A DNA stretch of 64,000 nt from Acanthosoma haemorrhoidale (lineage: Eukaryota; Arthropoda; Insecta; Hemiptera; Acanthosomatidae). The position numbers and the translations under genes were made by a program. The stretch covers positions 98,973,189-99,037,188 of the forward strand of contig OV884009.1 in the NCBI GenBank assembly GCA_930367205.1, given 5' to 3'. The notes beneath the pieces are model-generated. The model saw only the letters and a list, made by a program, of their open reading frames with translations. It was not told where the DNA came from and searched no databases. Below, piece by piece: positions 32,740 through 45,892 of this stretch (within the stretch, counting starts at the first letter, position 1; each line of letters opens with the position of its first letter).

Positions 32740-35700
32740 GTTTGTGTGGAAAGTGAAAATAATTATTTACAGAAATCATTCCGGTCCTAAAACAATTTCA
32801 GCATTCCGAATACCAAATTGTTTTCATGTAATTATTATATTTATAATTTAATTAAAAGGTTATTTTAACTTCTCATTACATTTACCTTCCTGTCGAACCG
32901 TCACCTACAAATAAATCTTCTTTCATCAGTTCTAGAAGATTAAAAATACTCTCATATTTGAATTCCACGGGTACCAGATAGGTATTACAACATTTGACAC
33001 CAGAGCTGTAAGAAATAAAATTAAAGAAGTAATCTGAGATTTTACATCTGATTTGCCATTGATTTAAAACTTTAATATGTGGGTCAAATGAGACACTTAT
33101 TGGAGATTGAAACAGTTCTGTTGCAATTAGTTCTAGAGCAATTATCATTTTTATTCGACTATTAGCGGTCCAAGGACATCACACTAAAAATCATTTAAAC
33201 TCTTTAATGGGATCCAATGGTTTCATCATGACTGCTACATAGCGGATAACGTAAATTATATTAATTTGTTTACTTTTAATGTGTCTATGACAGATGAAGA
33301 TGGTGGACAGGAGTTAGAGCGGTTGGGTCTTATTGGGGGGCCAGTTATCTTTCATTCTTCGGTTTTCTCATTCGCTACGTATTTAATCAATTAGCCTACG
33401 TTCCATATTTAGCTATTTACTACGCCCTATTATTAAAAATTAAAGGAATCTTTACTGTTTATTTTTCTGGAGGGGATACATGTAAATACCAAAGAACAAA
33501 CAAATTTTTTTTCAGTAAAACTTTTATTTCATTAATGTTATGAGTTATGATAATAATTGTTTGGCTAAATGATTTTATAAAAGCCCAACTGTTGTGAATA
33601 TTTAATGATCGAGCTCACAAAATAATCTAACCTTTACAATGTATTGGCCTAAGTTTATGCAGACCTTCTTGAGAGTTCTTTTATGATTCGCTGATTTTGT
33701 TACTATGGCCTGTTACTTTCTCGAAGGATATTCCACGGTCAACGCCCATAGAATGATCACGTCGAAGATGGCGTCAGGAGAGGTCAAGATGAGAGAAAGA
33801 CCAGTCAAGTCAGAAGACAGAAGGCGGCAGAGTATTGACTGCAAACGGAAGTAGACCAATACCTATGTATCTTTATGTATCTAACCCTTCTGAGCTTCGC
33901 CCTACTAACTTGGATAGCTTGATTCCTTCAGAGACGCTCCTGGCCTCCCCCACTTCTATCTGTAGCAGCTTCCATGATGAAGTGTCAATCGCTCCCCACT
34001 TGTGGTCTAGGGTGGCTAGTCGGTCGGTGCGTGGTCTTAATGTCAACTCTAAACTTTTCTTATATTAAGTGTTTTTTAAGTGAACGCCTACGGTGGCCAG
34101 TACATGGTGGATAGGGCTTGTAAAGACCGTTAATTCCCCACGCTTAGAAATAATTGCCTGATCCCCGTTAGGTTGGTAACTGAAATCATCCATATTGTGT
34201 AAGGGCACACAACCTCATTTACCTTTATTGTACCCCTCACCGCTATATGAACTTTTATTTTAGTTTTCTTCTAGTAGTTAGCCCAGGTGACTACTCTCTG
34301 GCTTTGGTAGTATGTAAGTGGGTGAACAGTTCTTAGAATTGGAGTTTGTTACGGTCTTGCTAAAAACCCGCTACATAAACTGTAAAAATGTACTAGATGG
34401 AATTCTTTGAATATGATATACTGGGCTGCAACATATTTAATTTACTTTACTCTTTATTGATTTAGGTAAAAACACTATTTTATTTTCTCATCTTGGTTTT
34501 TTCTTTCAATTATTTATGACACATTTTTCCCTATAACTCTTCAATATGCATTCGAAACTACAAAATTAAAAAAAAGATAGATGTCTGAATACACTGCGAC
34601 AGCGGCAATAAAAATGTCCTGATCAATTGTAAATTTAAAAAAAATAGTGCAAAAGTTTTAAAATGTATATTTTACAACATCTTGGATGATACTGATTAGG
34701 CATTGTAGAGAATGTAATTCTGGGTAGTGTGAGTAAAAAACTTGCAGATTATTTCTCCCCCCCCCTGTAATCGATAATCCATGTTGTGCTATCCGATCCG
34801 GCTGGCTACGTAACTGAGCAGTGGACCACCAGTTATACAAGCCACTTGTTGCCCATCCTCGGATTTCCACGGTTGGGCATTTGGAGAATCCTATCCTACC
34901 AAGATACTCTTTTCTACGTGGTACAGACATATTATATTATACCTATATAGAAGCTCTATAAACATAGAGTGCAAGATCCTGCTATTTTACGGTTGCGTTT
35001 CTTCAACGCTTATATACGGTTTATAATAAAAGCGCAAACGTACAAAATTTAGATCTATCAAAGAAGTGTTTGCTTGGTCTTTGGATCTTACTATGTTTTT
35101 ATGAGAATTACAAGAACATAGCTAAAGAGATTTGATATTGACTAGGCTTATGGTCGGTAGGGACAGCTGAGAGCAGGCGACCAGAGACCGAGTGTTCCCT
35201 GGTTCGAGCCCTGACCATGTCGCTATCCTTTGTCTTTGCATGATAAATATACAGAAGAAACAAAATAAACAATTAGGCATGAATATAACACGTCGGCCTA
35301 GGACAAAAATGATATATACATTCCTATGCATTACGAGTTCATAGTATACGGTGTATATAACGCAAAAATATTATTGCTTTATTATGACATAGAAGTTGGT
35401 TTTTATGAGCTCTTAGCAACACGTCATAATCTATGCATTCATAACATGTGACAATTAGTGAATATCCAAAAAGAACGACAAATTTAAATATTTCATAGAT
35501 AGTTTATAAGATAGTCTGTCATGTCTTAGAGTGCAATACTAATCGAATTTAACAATAAATTATGAAAAAAGGTATTAATGTTATGTTTCTTGCCTTGAGA
35601 AACAGAGTTGTTTTTAACGACAAACTTTTGTGTTTGATCATGAAAAATTGTATGCAGTACGTTTCAAATAAAAACTTTTTATTTGCTATTTAACAGACGA

Positions 35701-36960
35701 CATAAAAGTTTGATCGATAAAAGTTACAGGCATGTGCCCTAGATTCTTTTGTTGTGTGTACAGATCTATTTTTGAGTACCACTGTGGAAGAAGGGGCTAG
35801 TAAAATTACGTCGCCGAACTTCTGTCCCTTGCAAATTACCGGCTGTGAAATTCAGCAAAAAAGTTCAAGAATGGGTGCCTGCATTTTCCCAGAAAAACAA
35901 CAAAAAACAAAAGGAAAAGAGAAAAAAAAAACTATTGGTTATCTAGAGAGAGAGAGAAACAAAACAAAACAAGATTGTGCACACAAAATATAATCGAGGA
36001 AAGATTATACAAAAAAACTAAAATTATAAAATCACCAAAAGTCAATAGCCTTCTATTTTTGCAAGTAGAAGGATGGTGTGTGCTGAATCTGGAGATAGTT
36101 GGTGTGTGTAATAGCAAAATAATCTCTTACCGGAGATCCCAAAGTGGAGAAGAAAAAATTCTTCTCGATGTTCACTCTCCAAACAATTGGGAGCGTGGGT
36201 GGGTGGTGGATATCCGGTGTACAGTCAGTGATGAAGAAGTAGTGTGAATGTGGGGTCATCATCAATCAAAAAAAATTTCCAATGGTCCTTCTTCGTTCGC
36301 AACTTTCAGGAAACTGAGCCAGTAATTCGATGACGTTCGGAGTTGATCCGCAATGCCAAAACAAAGTCGATGCTGATCGCATTAGAGGTCACCTGATCAC
36401 TTGCTTAGACGTAAACAACCTTAATTCCTAATTATACATCTCAATACAACAAAATATTACAATCTTGGTTTTTCTTTTAACAAATAAAATAAAATTAATC
36501 GTTATAATTACGTGAGTGAAAAAGAATAATAAAAAAAACATTTGCAAATCTGGATTGATTGGTTGAATATCACTTGTTCAAATTAAACGCATTGTATCTA
36601 TTGTTGTCACCGACCCAGAAGGTTCTAGTTTCATTCATATAGGGCTTTCGTATGCCTGTCTCTTGGTACGCTCAACAATAGCAATCTTAGAACTCATTCC
36701 GTTGTAATTGTTTATTGTGATGTACTATAAAATTTACAACACTTTGAAATATGTTATGATTATAGCCAAGCTACAGGAAATATAATGAAGCAATTGTAAA
36801 TCGATTTGTTTGTAGAATCTGTATTTTGTAACATCTATTAATTTTGTAACAAGAGGATATGACAAAAAAAAAGTTACAAACCATTCCAATAGTTTTTTTT
36901 TAATAATTAATATTCTAGGTATTTACAATTTTTTTTCATTTGGTAAAAAGTCTATTTTCA
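32740..36960. other. No gene recognised (AT-rich)
   Basis: Over 4 kb without a recognisable gene or TE, apart from a weak tRNA-like stretch at 35150-35215. Open frames at 33835-34068, 34658-34930, 35754-35993 and 35975-36247 show no known domain, no splice context and no codon pattern I would trust. Confidence 0.45.
35150..35215 (+). other. tRNA-like stretch (possible SINE head)
   Basis: Contains a good Pol III B box (TGGTTCGAGCCCTG) about 45 bases after GGTCGGTAGGGACAGCTGAG. The A box is poor and no body or tail typical of a SINE could be traced. Confidence 0.3.
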
Positions 36961-36962
36961 GT

Positions 36963-37455
36963 GATGCCTTCTAAGTTTATGAAATTCCACAGTAGCCTTT
37001 CCAACCACCCTAATCCCGCAGCACAGTCATTGCACTGCACCACTAATCCCTATAATCCTCCTCGGAGACTGAAACGGCAGTGGCCTCGTGACCTGCTATA
37101 AATGCGTGACAGTGGGAGTCCTAGCAATGGCCCGTTTCTCCAATCATGTCCTGAGCGCATGTGGTTCTCGCGTTCTTCGTCAGCCTCCACTGGCTCGTAT
37201 CCGGTGACGCGGCTGACGTAGGAGCGTGGGGGACTTCCCAAGACTCCGCTTCCTCTTCCGCATGCGAGGGAGGTGACAACCATGTGGATTTGGGAGGCCT
37301 CTGGGCTTTTTGTAAATACTGTATGAATGAAAATTGTAAATATTGTATGAATGAGCGAGTGAATGATGACTCGTAAATATTGTATGAATGAGAACATTTA
37401 TCTCAATTACTTATTGCCTAATAGGGCAGATTGTAATTTTAGCACAATAAAGTAA
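36963..37455 (+). mobile_element. LINE-A copy, 5'-truncated
   Basis: Plus-strand copy starting in the last 45 codons of ORF2 (KFMKFHSSLSNHPNPAAQSL ... RRLKRQWPRDLL, stop at 37099-37101), then the complete 350-base 3' UTR and tail with the hairpin and CACAATAAAG. A short tandem repeat of GTAAATATTGTATGAATGA-like units lies in the 3' UTR (about 37315-37395). No convincing TSD. Confidence 0.85.
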
Positions 37456-37459
37456 CTTA

Positions 37460-39955
37460 ATAATAAATTTTTGATCAAAGATACGGAATATTTTTTGCGC
37501 TACGATAAGTTTTAAGATATGTTCAAAGAGTGCCTCTTCATAATATTTCTTCACTTTCGATGGTCATTATTTCCTTTGTAAAGTTTTATATATATTAAAA
37601 AAAAAATAGAATTTTGCTCATAATTATTATTACGAAATTTTTAGCAGTAAAAATTAAAAAAAGTTATAAACGAGAGCGGTAAGTTTTGTGTAGATAAAGA
37701 TATATTCCTGAATAGTGGAGAAATCTATCCCTGTTGAATAGCAGGATAGAAAAAAGGATGCGAATAATATGCTACTTATGGTCATTAATTTTTCTTCTCG
37801 TATAAATAGCCCAATTACCTGTCGACAGAATGGAAATAGATTAAGTGTGGGAATAGTGAAATATAATAATAATGCGTTTTAAGTCATCATCATTCTGATA
37901 ATTGGAGCCCAATAGTAGGATTCATCCAACTAGCTTTAGCTGACAACAATGAATGAACTTTTGAGCCGGCACAATACCTGGGTACATTTCGTCATATTTG
38001 GCATTATTGGTGAATTAGTTACAATTTCATAGGTATTATAAAAATGAATGTCGGCTTCTTACTGAAGAGAAAAAAAGTTGTTTGAGTTTTACAATAAACC
38101 ATTTAGAATGGCTCATTGATTGAGTAGGACATGATAGGTATGTGAAGGGTACAGCTTTAGTATAATTTTTTTCTCAGTACAATCGTGGAACCAAACTTGC
38201 TCGGTATGCTTCATGAAAAATACTCCATTTTTTATTGTCAAATCTTCTGTCAATGAAAATCGCTTCGAAAAAATAACTATTTAATCTGGAACAAACCTAT
38301 TAAAATAACATTTATATTGTTGCCTCTTAAAACTATATTTTTTTGGAATATTATCGAATTCTTTTTTCGTTACGATTTCTTAGGATTTCTTTGTTTTGCT
38401 TTTTTTCAAATTCAGAAACCATTTCATCCGTGAGCCTGTTCTAGACTTTGTGAGATCCCTGGTAAAGATAGAGACATACAATTTAACGCAAACATACCCT
38501 TTGAAATAAGGACCCAACATTTTTGGATCTCCGTAAAACCCATGGGAATGTTGTTATTTAATAAATTAGTTAATGAATTCAAAAAGTTGCCTGTGATTTT
38601 CAGTAGGGTGTCAAAACGTATTGAAAATATCAGTACGACTGAAAAGTCATAAATTATTGAGTAATTACGACATAAATATTTTTCATCATATAGAGCAGAG
38701 TTTAGAATTAAAGATATCGTCGAGCAGATTAATAATATGTAATAGTATTGTTTATATAGCGGTCTAAAATTACAAAAAAAAAAAAAAAAACCATTAAAAT
38801 GGAATCATGCAATGATCCCAGTGACAACTCAACTCTTAATTATGCGTTACACCATTGTTGAATAAATTATTTTTCTAAATCTGATTCGGCGGTGATACCG
38901 GAAAAACGTATACATTGACAAATTGAACCGTCTAAATAACCAATAAATTTTTTCTGAAAACTAAAATATTCCCAAGACACTTTTCTGGCTCAAGGGAGAA
39001 GTGCTGTTTTTTTTTTATTGTTAGTATAATTTTCTTTCTTAATTGCCTGAAAAGGGAAATAAATAACTAGATTGAAGATATATATGAGAACAAGGAAGTA
39101 GGGGGTGACGAAAATTGAAATACATAAACAAAGAAATTGTGGTTATCAGCACCCCCCCCCCACTCCGCCCTCAGATAATGGTAATCATAGATTCGCTTAT
39201 GTTCTTAAATTGGAAATCAAATCACACAAAGAGTCTCAAACCCAAAAAGATGGGCGTTAGCTAATAGAAACATAATATAATTGTGAGATTTTAAAATTTT
39301 ACTTTGTTAAGAAAAATATCATTTTTTTCATTTACTTCCAAATTCCAACAGTAATTTTTGTTTTTTGCTTTTGGCCAAACTTTTATGAGAATAGTGATTT
39401 TCGTTGGATACTGTTATTACACTTGGCGTTCGTTACTAAAATTTGAATACAACCCTCACAAATCATAACTTTTTTCTATTTTCTTGAACGACCTTCTCAA
39501 ACCTTAATAGTAGCACATAAAGATGTGTCACCTTTATCGCTTCTTCAAATCTCGCCTGAGGATTGCATCTGTTTCACTACGTTATGAACAATGTTATCTG
39601 TCATGAGTTGAATGAGTGTCACTACAGCTTTGATGAAGCAATTCACAACACCACCAGCTTGCTTTATGAGCTCTTAATCTATTTCCAAACTTTTCCCTTC
39701 CAGCGTTAACTGTGATTTATGAAAAAACAAACAATTTTATCTGTGTCGTGCTGTAATGACTTGAGTTAGTGAGTATTCTACTCAGAAGAAATAGGTACTA
39801 AAGACTTCGCATTAGTTAACCATTTAATTTGAAACTAATGAAAAATATAATTAAGCATACATACTTTTCAGACGGATTTTGGAGATTTTTATTGTTAAAA
39901 TATAAATGAAAAATCCTAATTTGGTTGAGCTGTGAATTTCGTTAAAAAAAAAAAC
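37460..39955. other. No gene recognised (AT-rich)
   Basis: Contains only low-complexity features: an A-run at about 38773-38790 and a C-run at about 39152-39161. No known coding motif. Confidence 0.5.
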
Positions 39956-39964
39956 AAAAATAAC

Positions 39965-40115
39965 CTTATCGAGGACGACCGAGGTTGTTGCAGTGGTGCT
40001 GAGGAGCTAATATGCTTTTCTAAACCTGATTTACGACTACTTTATTCAAGTAGCTTCTCATTTTCCCTTAAGAGGTTGACTAAACCTAGACTAGATAAAC
40101 ACCACTAAGAAAAAA
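39965..40115 (-). mobile_element. SINE copy (body only)
   Basis: On the minus strand, TTTTTTCTTAGTGGTGTTTA, then TTTAGTCAACCTCTTAAGGG and AAATGAGAAGCTACTTGAAT match the body of the SINE at 22100-22200 in order, followed by CTCAGCACCACTGC, also present after the first copy at 22270. The tRNA-like head is not recognisable. Confidence 0.5.
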
Positions 40116-40308
40116 TCCTTAAGTATATTTACGCGTATCCTTATGGCGTCTGTTAAGGTATAATATAATCTAGAATCAGAAGCCCCGCTGGTATGTGTTT
40201 TACCAAGCCCTAATTTAGCATAAAAAGTACATAATTAAATGAAATATGTATTTAATGTTGTAATGTACAAATGTACGTAAGGTTGATTCAAACTTTTTAA
40301 TATTTATT

Positions 40309-40669
40309 TGTCGTGACCTGCTATAAATGCGTAACAGTGGGAGTCCTGGCAATGGCCAGTTTCTTCAATCATGTCCTGAGCGTATGTGGCTCTCGCGCTC
40401 TTCGTCAGCCTCCACTGGCTCGTATCCGGTGACGCGGCTGACGGAGGAGCGTGGGGGACTTCCCAAGACTCCGCTTCCTCTTCCGCATGCGAGGGAGGTG
40501 ACAACCATGTGGATTTGGGAGGCCTCTGGGCTGTTTGTAAACATTGTATGAATGAGCGAGTGAATGATGAATTGTAAATATTGTATGAATGGGAACATTT
40601 ATCTCAATTACTTATTGCCTAATAAGGCAGATTGTAATTTTAGCACAATAAAGAAGTTATATATAATAA
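40309..40669 (+). mobile_element. LINE-A 3' UTR copy with 12-bp TSD
   Basis: A 361-base insertion consisting of the last codons of ORF2 and the whole 3' UTR and tail. Flanked by TTAATATTTATT at 40297-40308 and 40670-40681. The sequence is very close to the copy at 36963-37455. A plus-strand insertion truncated to its 3' end. Confidence 0.92.
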
Positions 40670-40681
40670 TTAATATTTATT

Positions 40682-42240
40682 CGATAATTTAATTTTCTTT
40701 TTCTTTTTACTTTAGGTGAAAGTAAAACCAACTAACCGGCATCGATGAGAAAACCTCGGCTTGAAATCATTACCAGAGATAGATCATGGGTCTATAAATC
40801 TAATAACTTAATCTGGGAGCTTGATATCAGACTAGTTACCCTAGATTGAAATGATATGAACAATATTTTTGCTTAATACCACTTCATTTCACTTGTTAAG
40901 TTTGAATTAAATTAAAATTAACTAAATTATATTTCATTTTATTACTTTGATACTATTTTGAGGTGTAATGCACCATTCTGCGCAGCGAGTGGTACTGACA
41001 ATTAAGAAAAAGTGTAAAATTTAAACGATATCACTAGTCCAGGCTGCTATCACTATAGTTCAATATTACTCATGACTTTGATTTTATATTCAATTCAACA
41101 AGATCGGAAAATATTTATTCTTGAATCACTAAATAATTTGATTTTTGCCTCTATGGGTCATCGATAAAGCTTACATGCAACATATCCCTCTACATTAAAC
41201 TGACTTGGGGGGAGGGGTCACCATGAAAATAAATCTGTTTGTCTAACAGACACTGGAGTGAAAAGATAAGTGGTATTAATATATACGGCATGTAGGGATC
41301 AATCAAGCACGTTTTGTTCATCCTCGACTCAATATAACGACACCATGAGCCCTAGTAAAATGCAAATACAGGCCGTTCCCGATGATGCATCACCAATATT
41401 GCGAATGGATCTGAGTTCGCTAAGTGCAAAGACGATTCATATAAAATCGTCTCCTTCCGGCAGCAGCTATAAACATGAAGTCAACAAAGGTACCATACTT
41501 CTTGTGGGTATTTCACCCTTCATGAGATATACGAGTATACTACCATTCACTAACAGTAAATAACGAACATAACTACTTAACTGACAATACGATTAAGACT
41601 GACGGGTCACGACGTTATCCACCACTGACCGCCAATCTTCTATAGAAGCGGATAGCAAAGCCCTGTTTTGCTGATGATTTCATATCTCTCCTTCGGGAAC
41701 ACCCCTTTCTCCTACGTAATCCTCCATTCTCCCTCCTCAGTCATGGTTCTACAACCCTCTCACGAGTCCTTGCCTCCTCCAACAGCTACCAACAATGGAC
41801 AAGAATTCTTCTAGAGACTTTGCGGACACTATCTGTACACAGCAGTCAGGGCATTTCTATCCGTCGTAGACGGTGTCCGTAGTTTGTATTCCACTTACAA
41901 GCCAGGTCATTTATATATAACTTCTTTAATGAATGCCCACTCAAATCGTAGACGAATCATAGGTTAGGATTAGGCCTATCAGGATCTATTACAACCGGTT
42001 CTTGACGGCCCTATAAGCAAATGGCTTTTGGATACATCTTTGGCGTCCGAAATACCGTCTAATCATTCCCATGCCTAGATATAGACGTAAACTTCTCAAC
42101 AACAAACACACAATTCCACTATCAAGTGATAGTGTTTATAACTGACATGGATAGTGGATAATATAACTCACATATATCAGATCCATACCCTACATTTGTA
42201 AACTGAAACCATAATGTATTGTATGTGCTGAAAATACAAT
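40682..42240. other. No gene recognised
   Basis: AT-rich, with a slightly less AT-rich stretch at 41270-41960. A 97-codon open frame (41270-41563) contains PSKMQIQAVPDDASPIL and ends near a GGTACCA; no family recognised. Confidence 0.45.
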
Positions 42241-42244
42241 ACTA

Positions 42245-43192
42245 ATATTTAACAATCTCTATTGTGAAAAAATTACTATCTGCCTTATTGGGAAATAAGT
42301 TATTGTATTAAATGTAATCATGTATAACATATTTCACTCATTCATAAAATATTTACAAACAGCCAAGAGACCTCCCAAATCCATCGTTGTCACCTTCCTC
42401 GCATTCGAAAGAGGTCCCCACTGGGAAGTCCCCCATGCTCCTCCATCACCCACGTCAGCAGATTCAAGTCAGTAGAGGCTGACCAAGAGCGCAAGAGCCA
42501 CAGACGTTCAGAACATAATTGGAGAAACTGGGCATTGCCAGGACTCCCACTGTTTCGTATTTATAGCTGGTCACGAGGTCATTCCTGCTTTAGTCTCCTT
42601 AGTAATTATAGGGATGAGTGGCGCATTGTAATGACTGTGTTAGGGATTAAGGGTGGTTGCTTAGGTTACTATGGAATTTCATGGACATTGAAAGGATGAG
42701 TTCAAGAATGTAGGGTCTATTACGAGTGTTATGAAGGGTTTTGTTGCTGACGTAATAAGGGGCATTTACTATTGTTCTCAGGACTTTTGATTGAAAGGAC
42801 TGGATACGCTTGATGTAAGACTTTATTGTTGTCCCCCATAGCTGTCCAGATTGGCTTAAGTATAACTTAGTGAATTAATAATTTATTTGTTATTGATAGA
42901 TTGGATGTACTTTGAAGTAGTCTGTACAGTTGTCCAAAGCGTCTGTTTAGTTCTTGTCTTTTTAGCCTCGTGTATAGATTCCATGCCAGCCTTTTGTCGA
43001 GATGGAAGCGTATATACTAAATACCGTCTCATGTCTCAAATACAGGAAGAGGAAACTATGTGGATTTGGATGGTCTCCGGGATGTTTGTAAATACTGTAT
43101 GGGTGAGTGAGCGAATGAAAATTGTAAATATGGTATGAATGAGAACATTTATAGCAATTACTTATTGCCCAATAAGGCAGAATGTATATTTT
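42245..43192. mobile_element. Head-to-head pair of LINE-A copies
   Basis: 42245-43045 is a minus-strand copy: 3' tail at the low end, GC-rich 3' UTR, then degraded ORF2 C-terminus to about YLVFTRRDMR...-level sequence. At about 43050 the orientation flips: 43050-43192 is a plus-strand copy of the last 140 bases of the 3' UTR and tail. Both 3' ends therefore face outwards, and the outer 140 bases are imperfect inverted repeats of each other. No TSD found. Confidence 0.8.
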
Positions 43193-43199
43193 ATCAAAC

Positions 43200-44455
43200 C
43201 AAATATATTTTGATTCACTTGATATTAAGTCCAAAATGGAAGGGTAAAGAAACTTTTTATAAATTGAAGACATTTTCTAATATTTGCTGCAAAAAATTTT
43301 AACTTACTTGGTTTACGAGGATGTGAGAAGGTCGAAGTATTCCGAAGTAAACCCTTTCAGAAAACTGCCGTCCTGAAAAAAGGTGAACAACTATAAGTGA
43401 GATGCCTAAACTGGCCTAAATTAATATGATACTATGCTAGTGGAATACAATATAGGATCCATCGATGTGAGAGTTTTAGTCCGTTAACATTTCTTCATTT
43501 TTGTACATTTCACGAGAATTTAGAAGTTTTTACCGCACTATTGTCAATATTATAGCAGAAATTAAAAAAAAAAGTACTATTTGCTGGGATGTGTGGAAGA
43601 TCTTATAGATGCGTGTACTCGTTTTGTATAACATTTACTTTTTGAAATAAATTGAAGAGAATCAATCCCAAATAAGAATGCGAATGTCTACGATAGCAGT
43701 AATAAGCTTGAACATATTGAGGACATGGGGTTATTAGATTAAAACGGAAAACAATAAATAGGATGTATAATGTGATGTAATGAATGTGAATTAGACCTTG
43801 GATATTTTAGGTAGAATTGAAACCCGTCAGGAATCCTAGCACGTTAAGAAAAATAGAAAGATGGACTTCTTCGGCGGAGACTGGACGCCAGTATGATCCA
43901 GGATTGGAATGTGGCATGGACACCGCTACTTTCCGTATAAGTGCAAATGCTTCAACAGCAGGGGCCGACTGGTTCTTTTCTCACATTATCACAACAATAA
44001 GTACATTTATAAGTGTATAGTACATTTTCTATGGATAGTTCTACGTGGTGAGTTTTAATTGTATTTACACCTCACGGAACGGAATGGAATAATAAAGAAA
44101 GTTTTAGTTAAAATTTGGATTCGATTTCGCCCTTCAAATATGTATTAGCCAAAGAAAAAACATGGCAATGGGCCTGTGATTCAAGCGCGGAGCCTTCTGA
44201 TTATTTATAAAACAGAAATAGATTCACAAATTCACTAAAAGAACACTGGGAAATAGTCAGCTGACCCTCAAACAAAGCAAAGTAAGAGAAATTCTCTCAA
44301 AGAATCAAATCATGTTCATAAAAAATAGTGAGGCAACCGATTCTTGATTCTGATATGCTAGTTCTCATGTCTTTGTCTTCCCAATGTGAAATATGTTTGC
44401 CAGACTCTCGTTATGCTGTAAGGGTTGTCCGCGGAGGCTGGCAGGGTAGTTGCTG
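43200..44455. other. No gene recognised
   Basis: AT-rich. The open frame at 43817-44020 shows no known domain. Confidence 0.5.
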
Positions 44456-44459
44456 CCTC

Positions 44460-44535
44460 TGGCGCTGGCTAGCTCAGTTGGTAGTGGGAGTTACTGGATG
44501 TTTCGGAGGGACAAATCCAAAGAAAGGTATTATAG
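44460..44535 (+). other. tRNA-like stretch (possible SINE head)
   Basis: TGGCTAGCTCAGTTGGTAGT matches a Pol III A box and D-arm almost perfectly. The expected B box 40 bases on is eroded (TTTCGGAGGGACAAATCC). Possibly a truncated SINE or tRNA pseudogene. Confidence 0.35.
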
Positions 44536-44539
44536 AACA

Positions 44540-45890
44540 TTTTCCATTTGTGTAAAATACGAACATATTTTAAATCAACTTTTTGTTAAGGCAATTTTAC
44601 TACAAGGCATTATAATTACTTGTTCATTATTACTTGGGGAATTAATGTGTAGTAAGTAGCATGAATGAAAAGGAGAGAATGGTTTTTTTTTAATATAACA
44701 CATGAAGACCGTTGAATTAATCTAATTTACTTCCGGTAGTAGATATTATCTGTCAAGGATTTCTTTAAGCACTATAATAGATGTTGCGTTTTTTAAAGGA
44801 TTCTCTCTTATCTCAACTCTATTACCACAAATATTCGTTTATATTTACGTTTTATTTTTCTAGTTTATTCAATTTGTCCTCTACTCTTTCTTTAAAGGCA
44901 TTACTAAGTTAGAATAGAATAAAATAGAAAAAAAAATTACGGGACAAAATGACCTTTGAATAACAATCAAAGGATGAAGAAACGAGCGTTTGATAAATAA
45001 TAAACAAATCTGATCAAAAATGTGTAAAATTATAGCCAGCTCCAACTTAATTACATTATTAAGAATCACATAACCCAAGGTAAGGGTGCAGCTCAGGTCC
45101 GGCGAAAACAGGAGACGATTGCGGCACACTCTTGTGCCTATTTAGCCTTAACTTGAGCGATCTCCCAAGTTTTCTAGGCCCCGTGGCTCTGGAGTGAGTT
45201 AGACAACACAAAATTTAAACAAAACGATATCGCGTACGTAAATAATTTTAGGTATAGTAGTTTATCCATAAATAGATTTTGAAATAGATTTCAAGTGACT
45301 TCCCTCACTTTTGGAAATAAAATAGGTCCAAAAATAAACTCAATGTGACAATGAACTAATCGACATTAACTGTTCTAACTCGACATTTCTCCCGCTTTTA
45401 GAATATACATTTTTTTTTAGAGTTTTATGTACTAAAACTAATATTACTAACTAATGTACTAATAAACTAATAATTATGTACTAAAATGTATTTTTTAAAT
45501 ATATATAAACAAAATAAAGAGCACATGAAGTGGAGGAACAATAAAAATGTGCGGACAAGAGTCTCCCCGTCAGTTTTATCAAACTTTAAATTATTCTAAA
45601 AAAAGATGGACCTTGAACAAAAATGCTTCATTTTATTTGTTAAACTATCTTGGATTGCTATTTAAACGAATAAAAAAAAATTTAAATAGCTAAAATATTG
45701 ACATAATTTCTATCGTTGGCTCTCAAAACTATAGATTTTGTAATATCCTTAAAATTATTATGGCGATACCGTCTTTAACGTGGCATGTTAGAAAATCATG
45801 GCCGGCTTTGAAAAAAAAACTAACCAGCAGACTTCGAAGTGTTGCGGTTTATACTTTTGAAATTTTAGATCGATTGAATCATTTTTACCA
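44540..45890. other. No gene recognised (AT-rich)
   Basis: No ORF or repeat that I can identify. Confidence 0.5.
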
Positions 45891-45892
45891 CT

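Noticed and set aside
41270..41563. 97-codon open frame as a possible exon
   Set aside because: Only a weak GGTACC-type donor and no acceptor with a pyrimidine tract; no similarity recognised.
42245..43192. Twin-priming inversion of one LINE-A insertion
   Set aside because: Both halves carry a 3' tail, whereas twin priming inverts an upstream segment and leaves only one tail.
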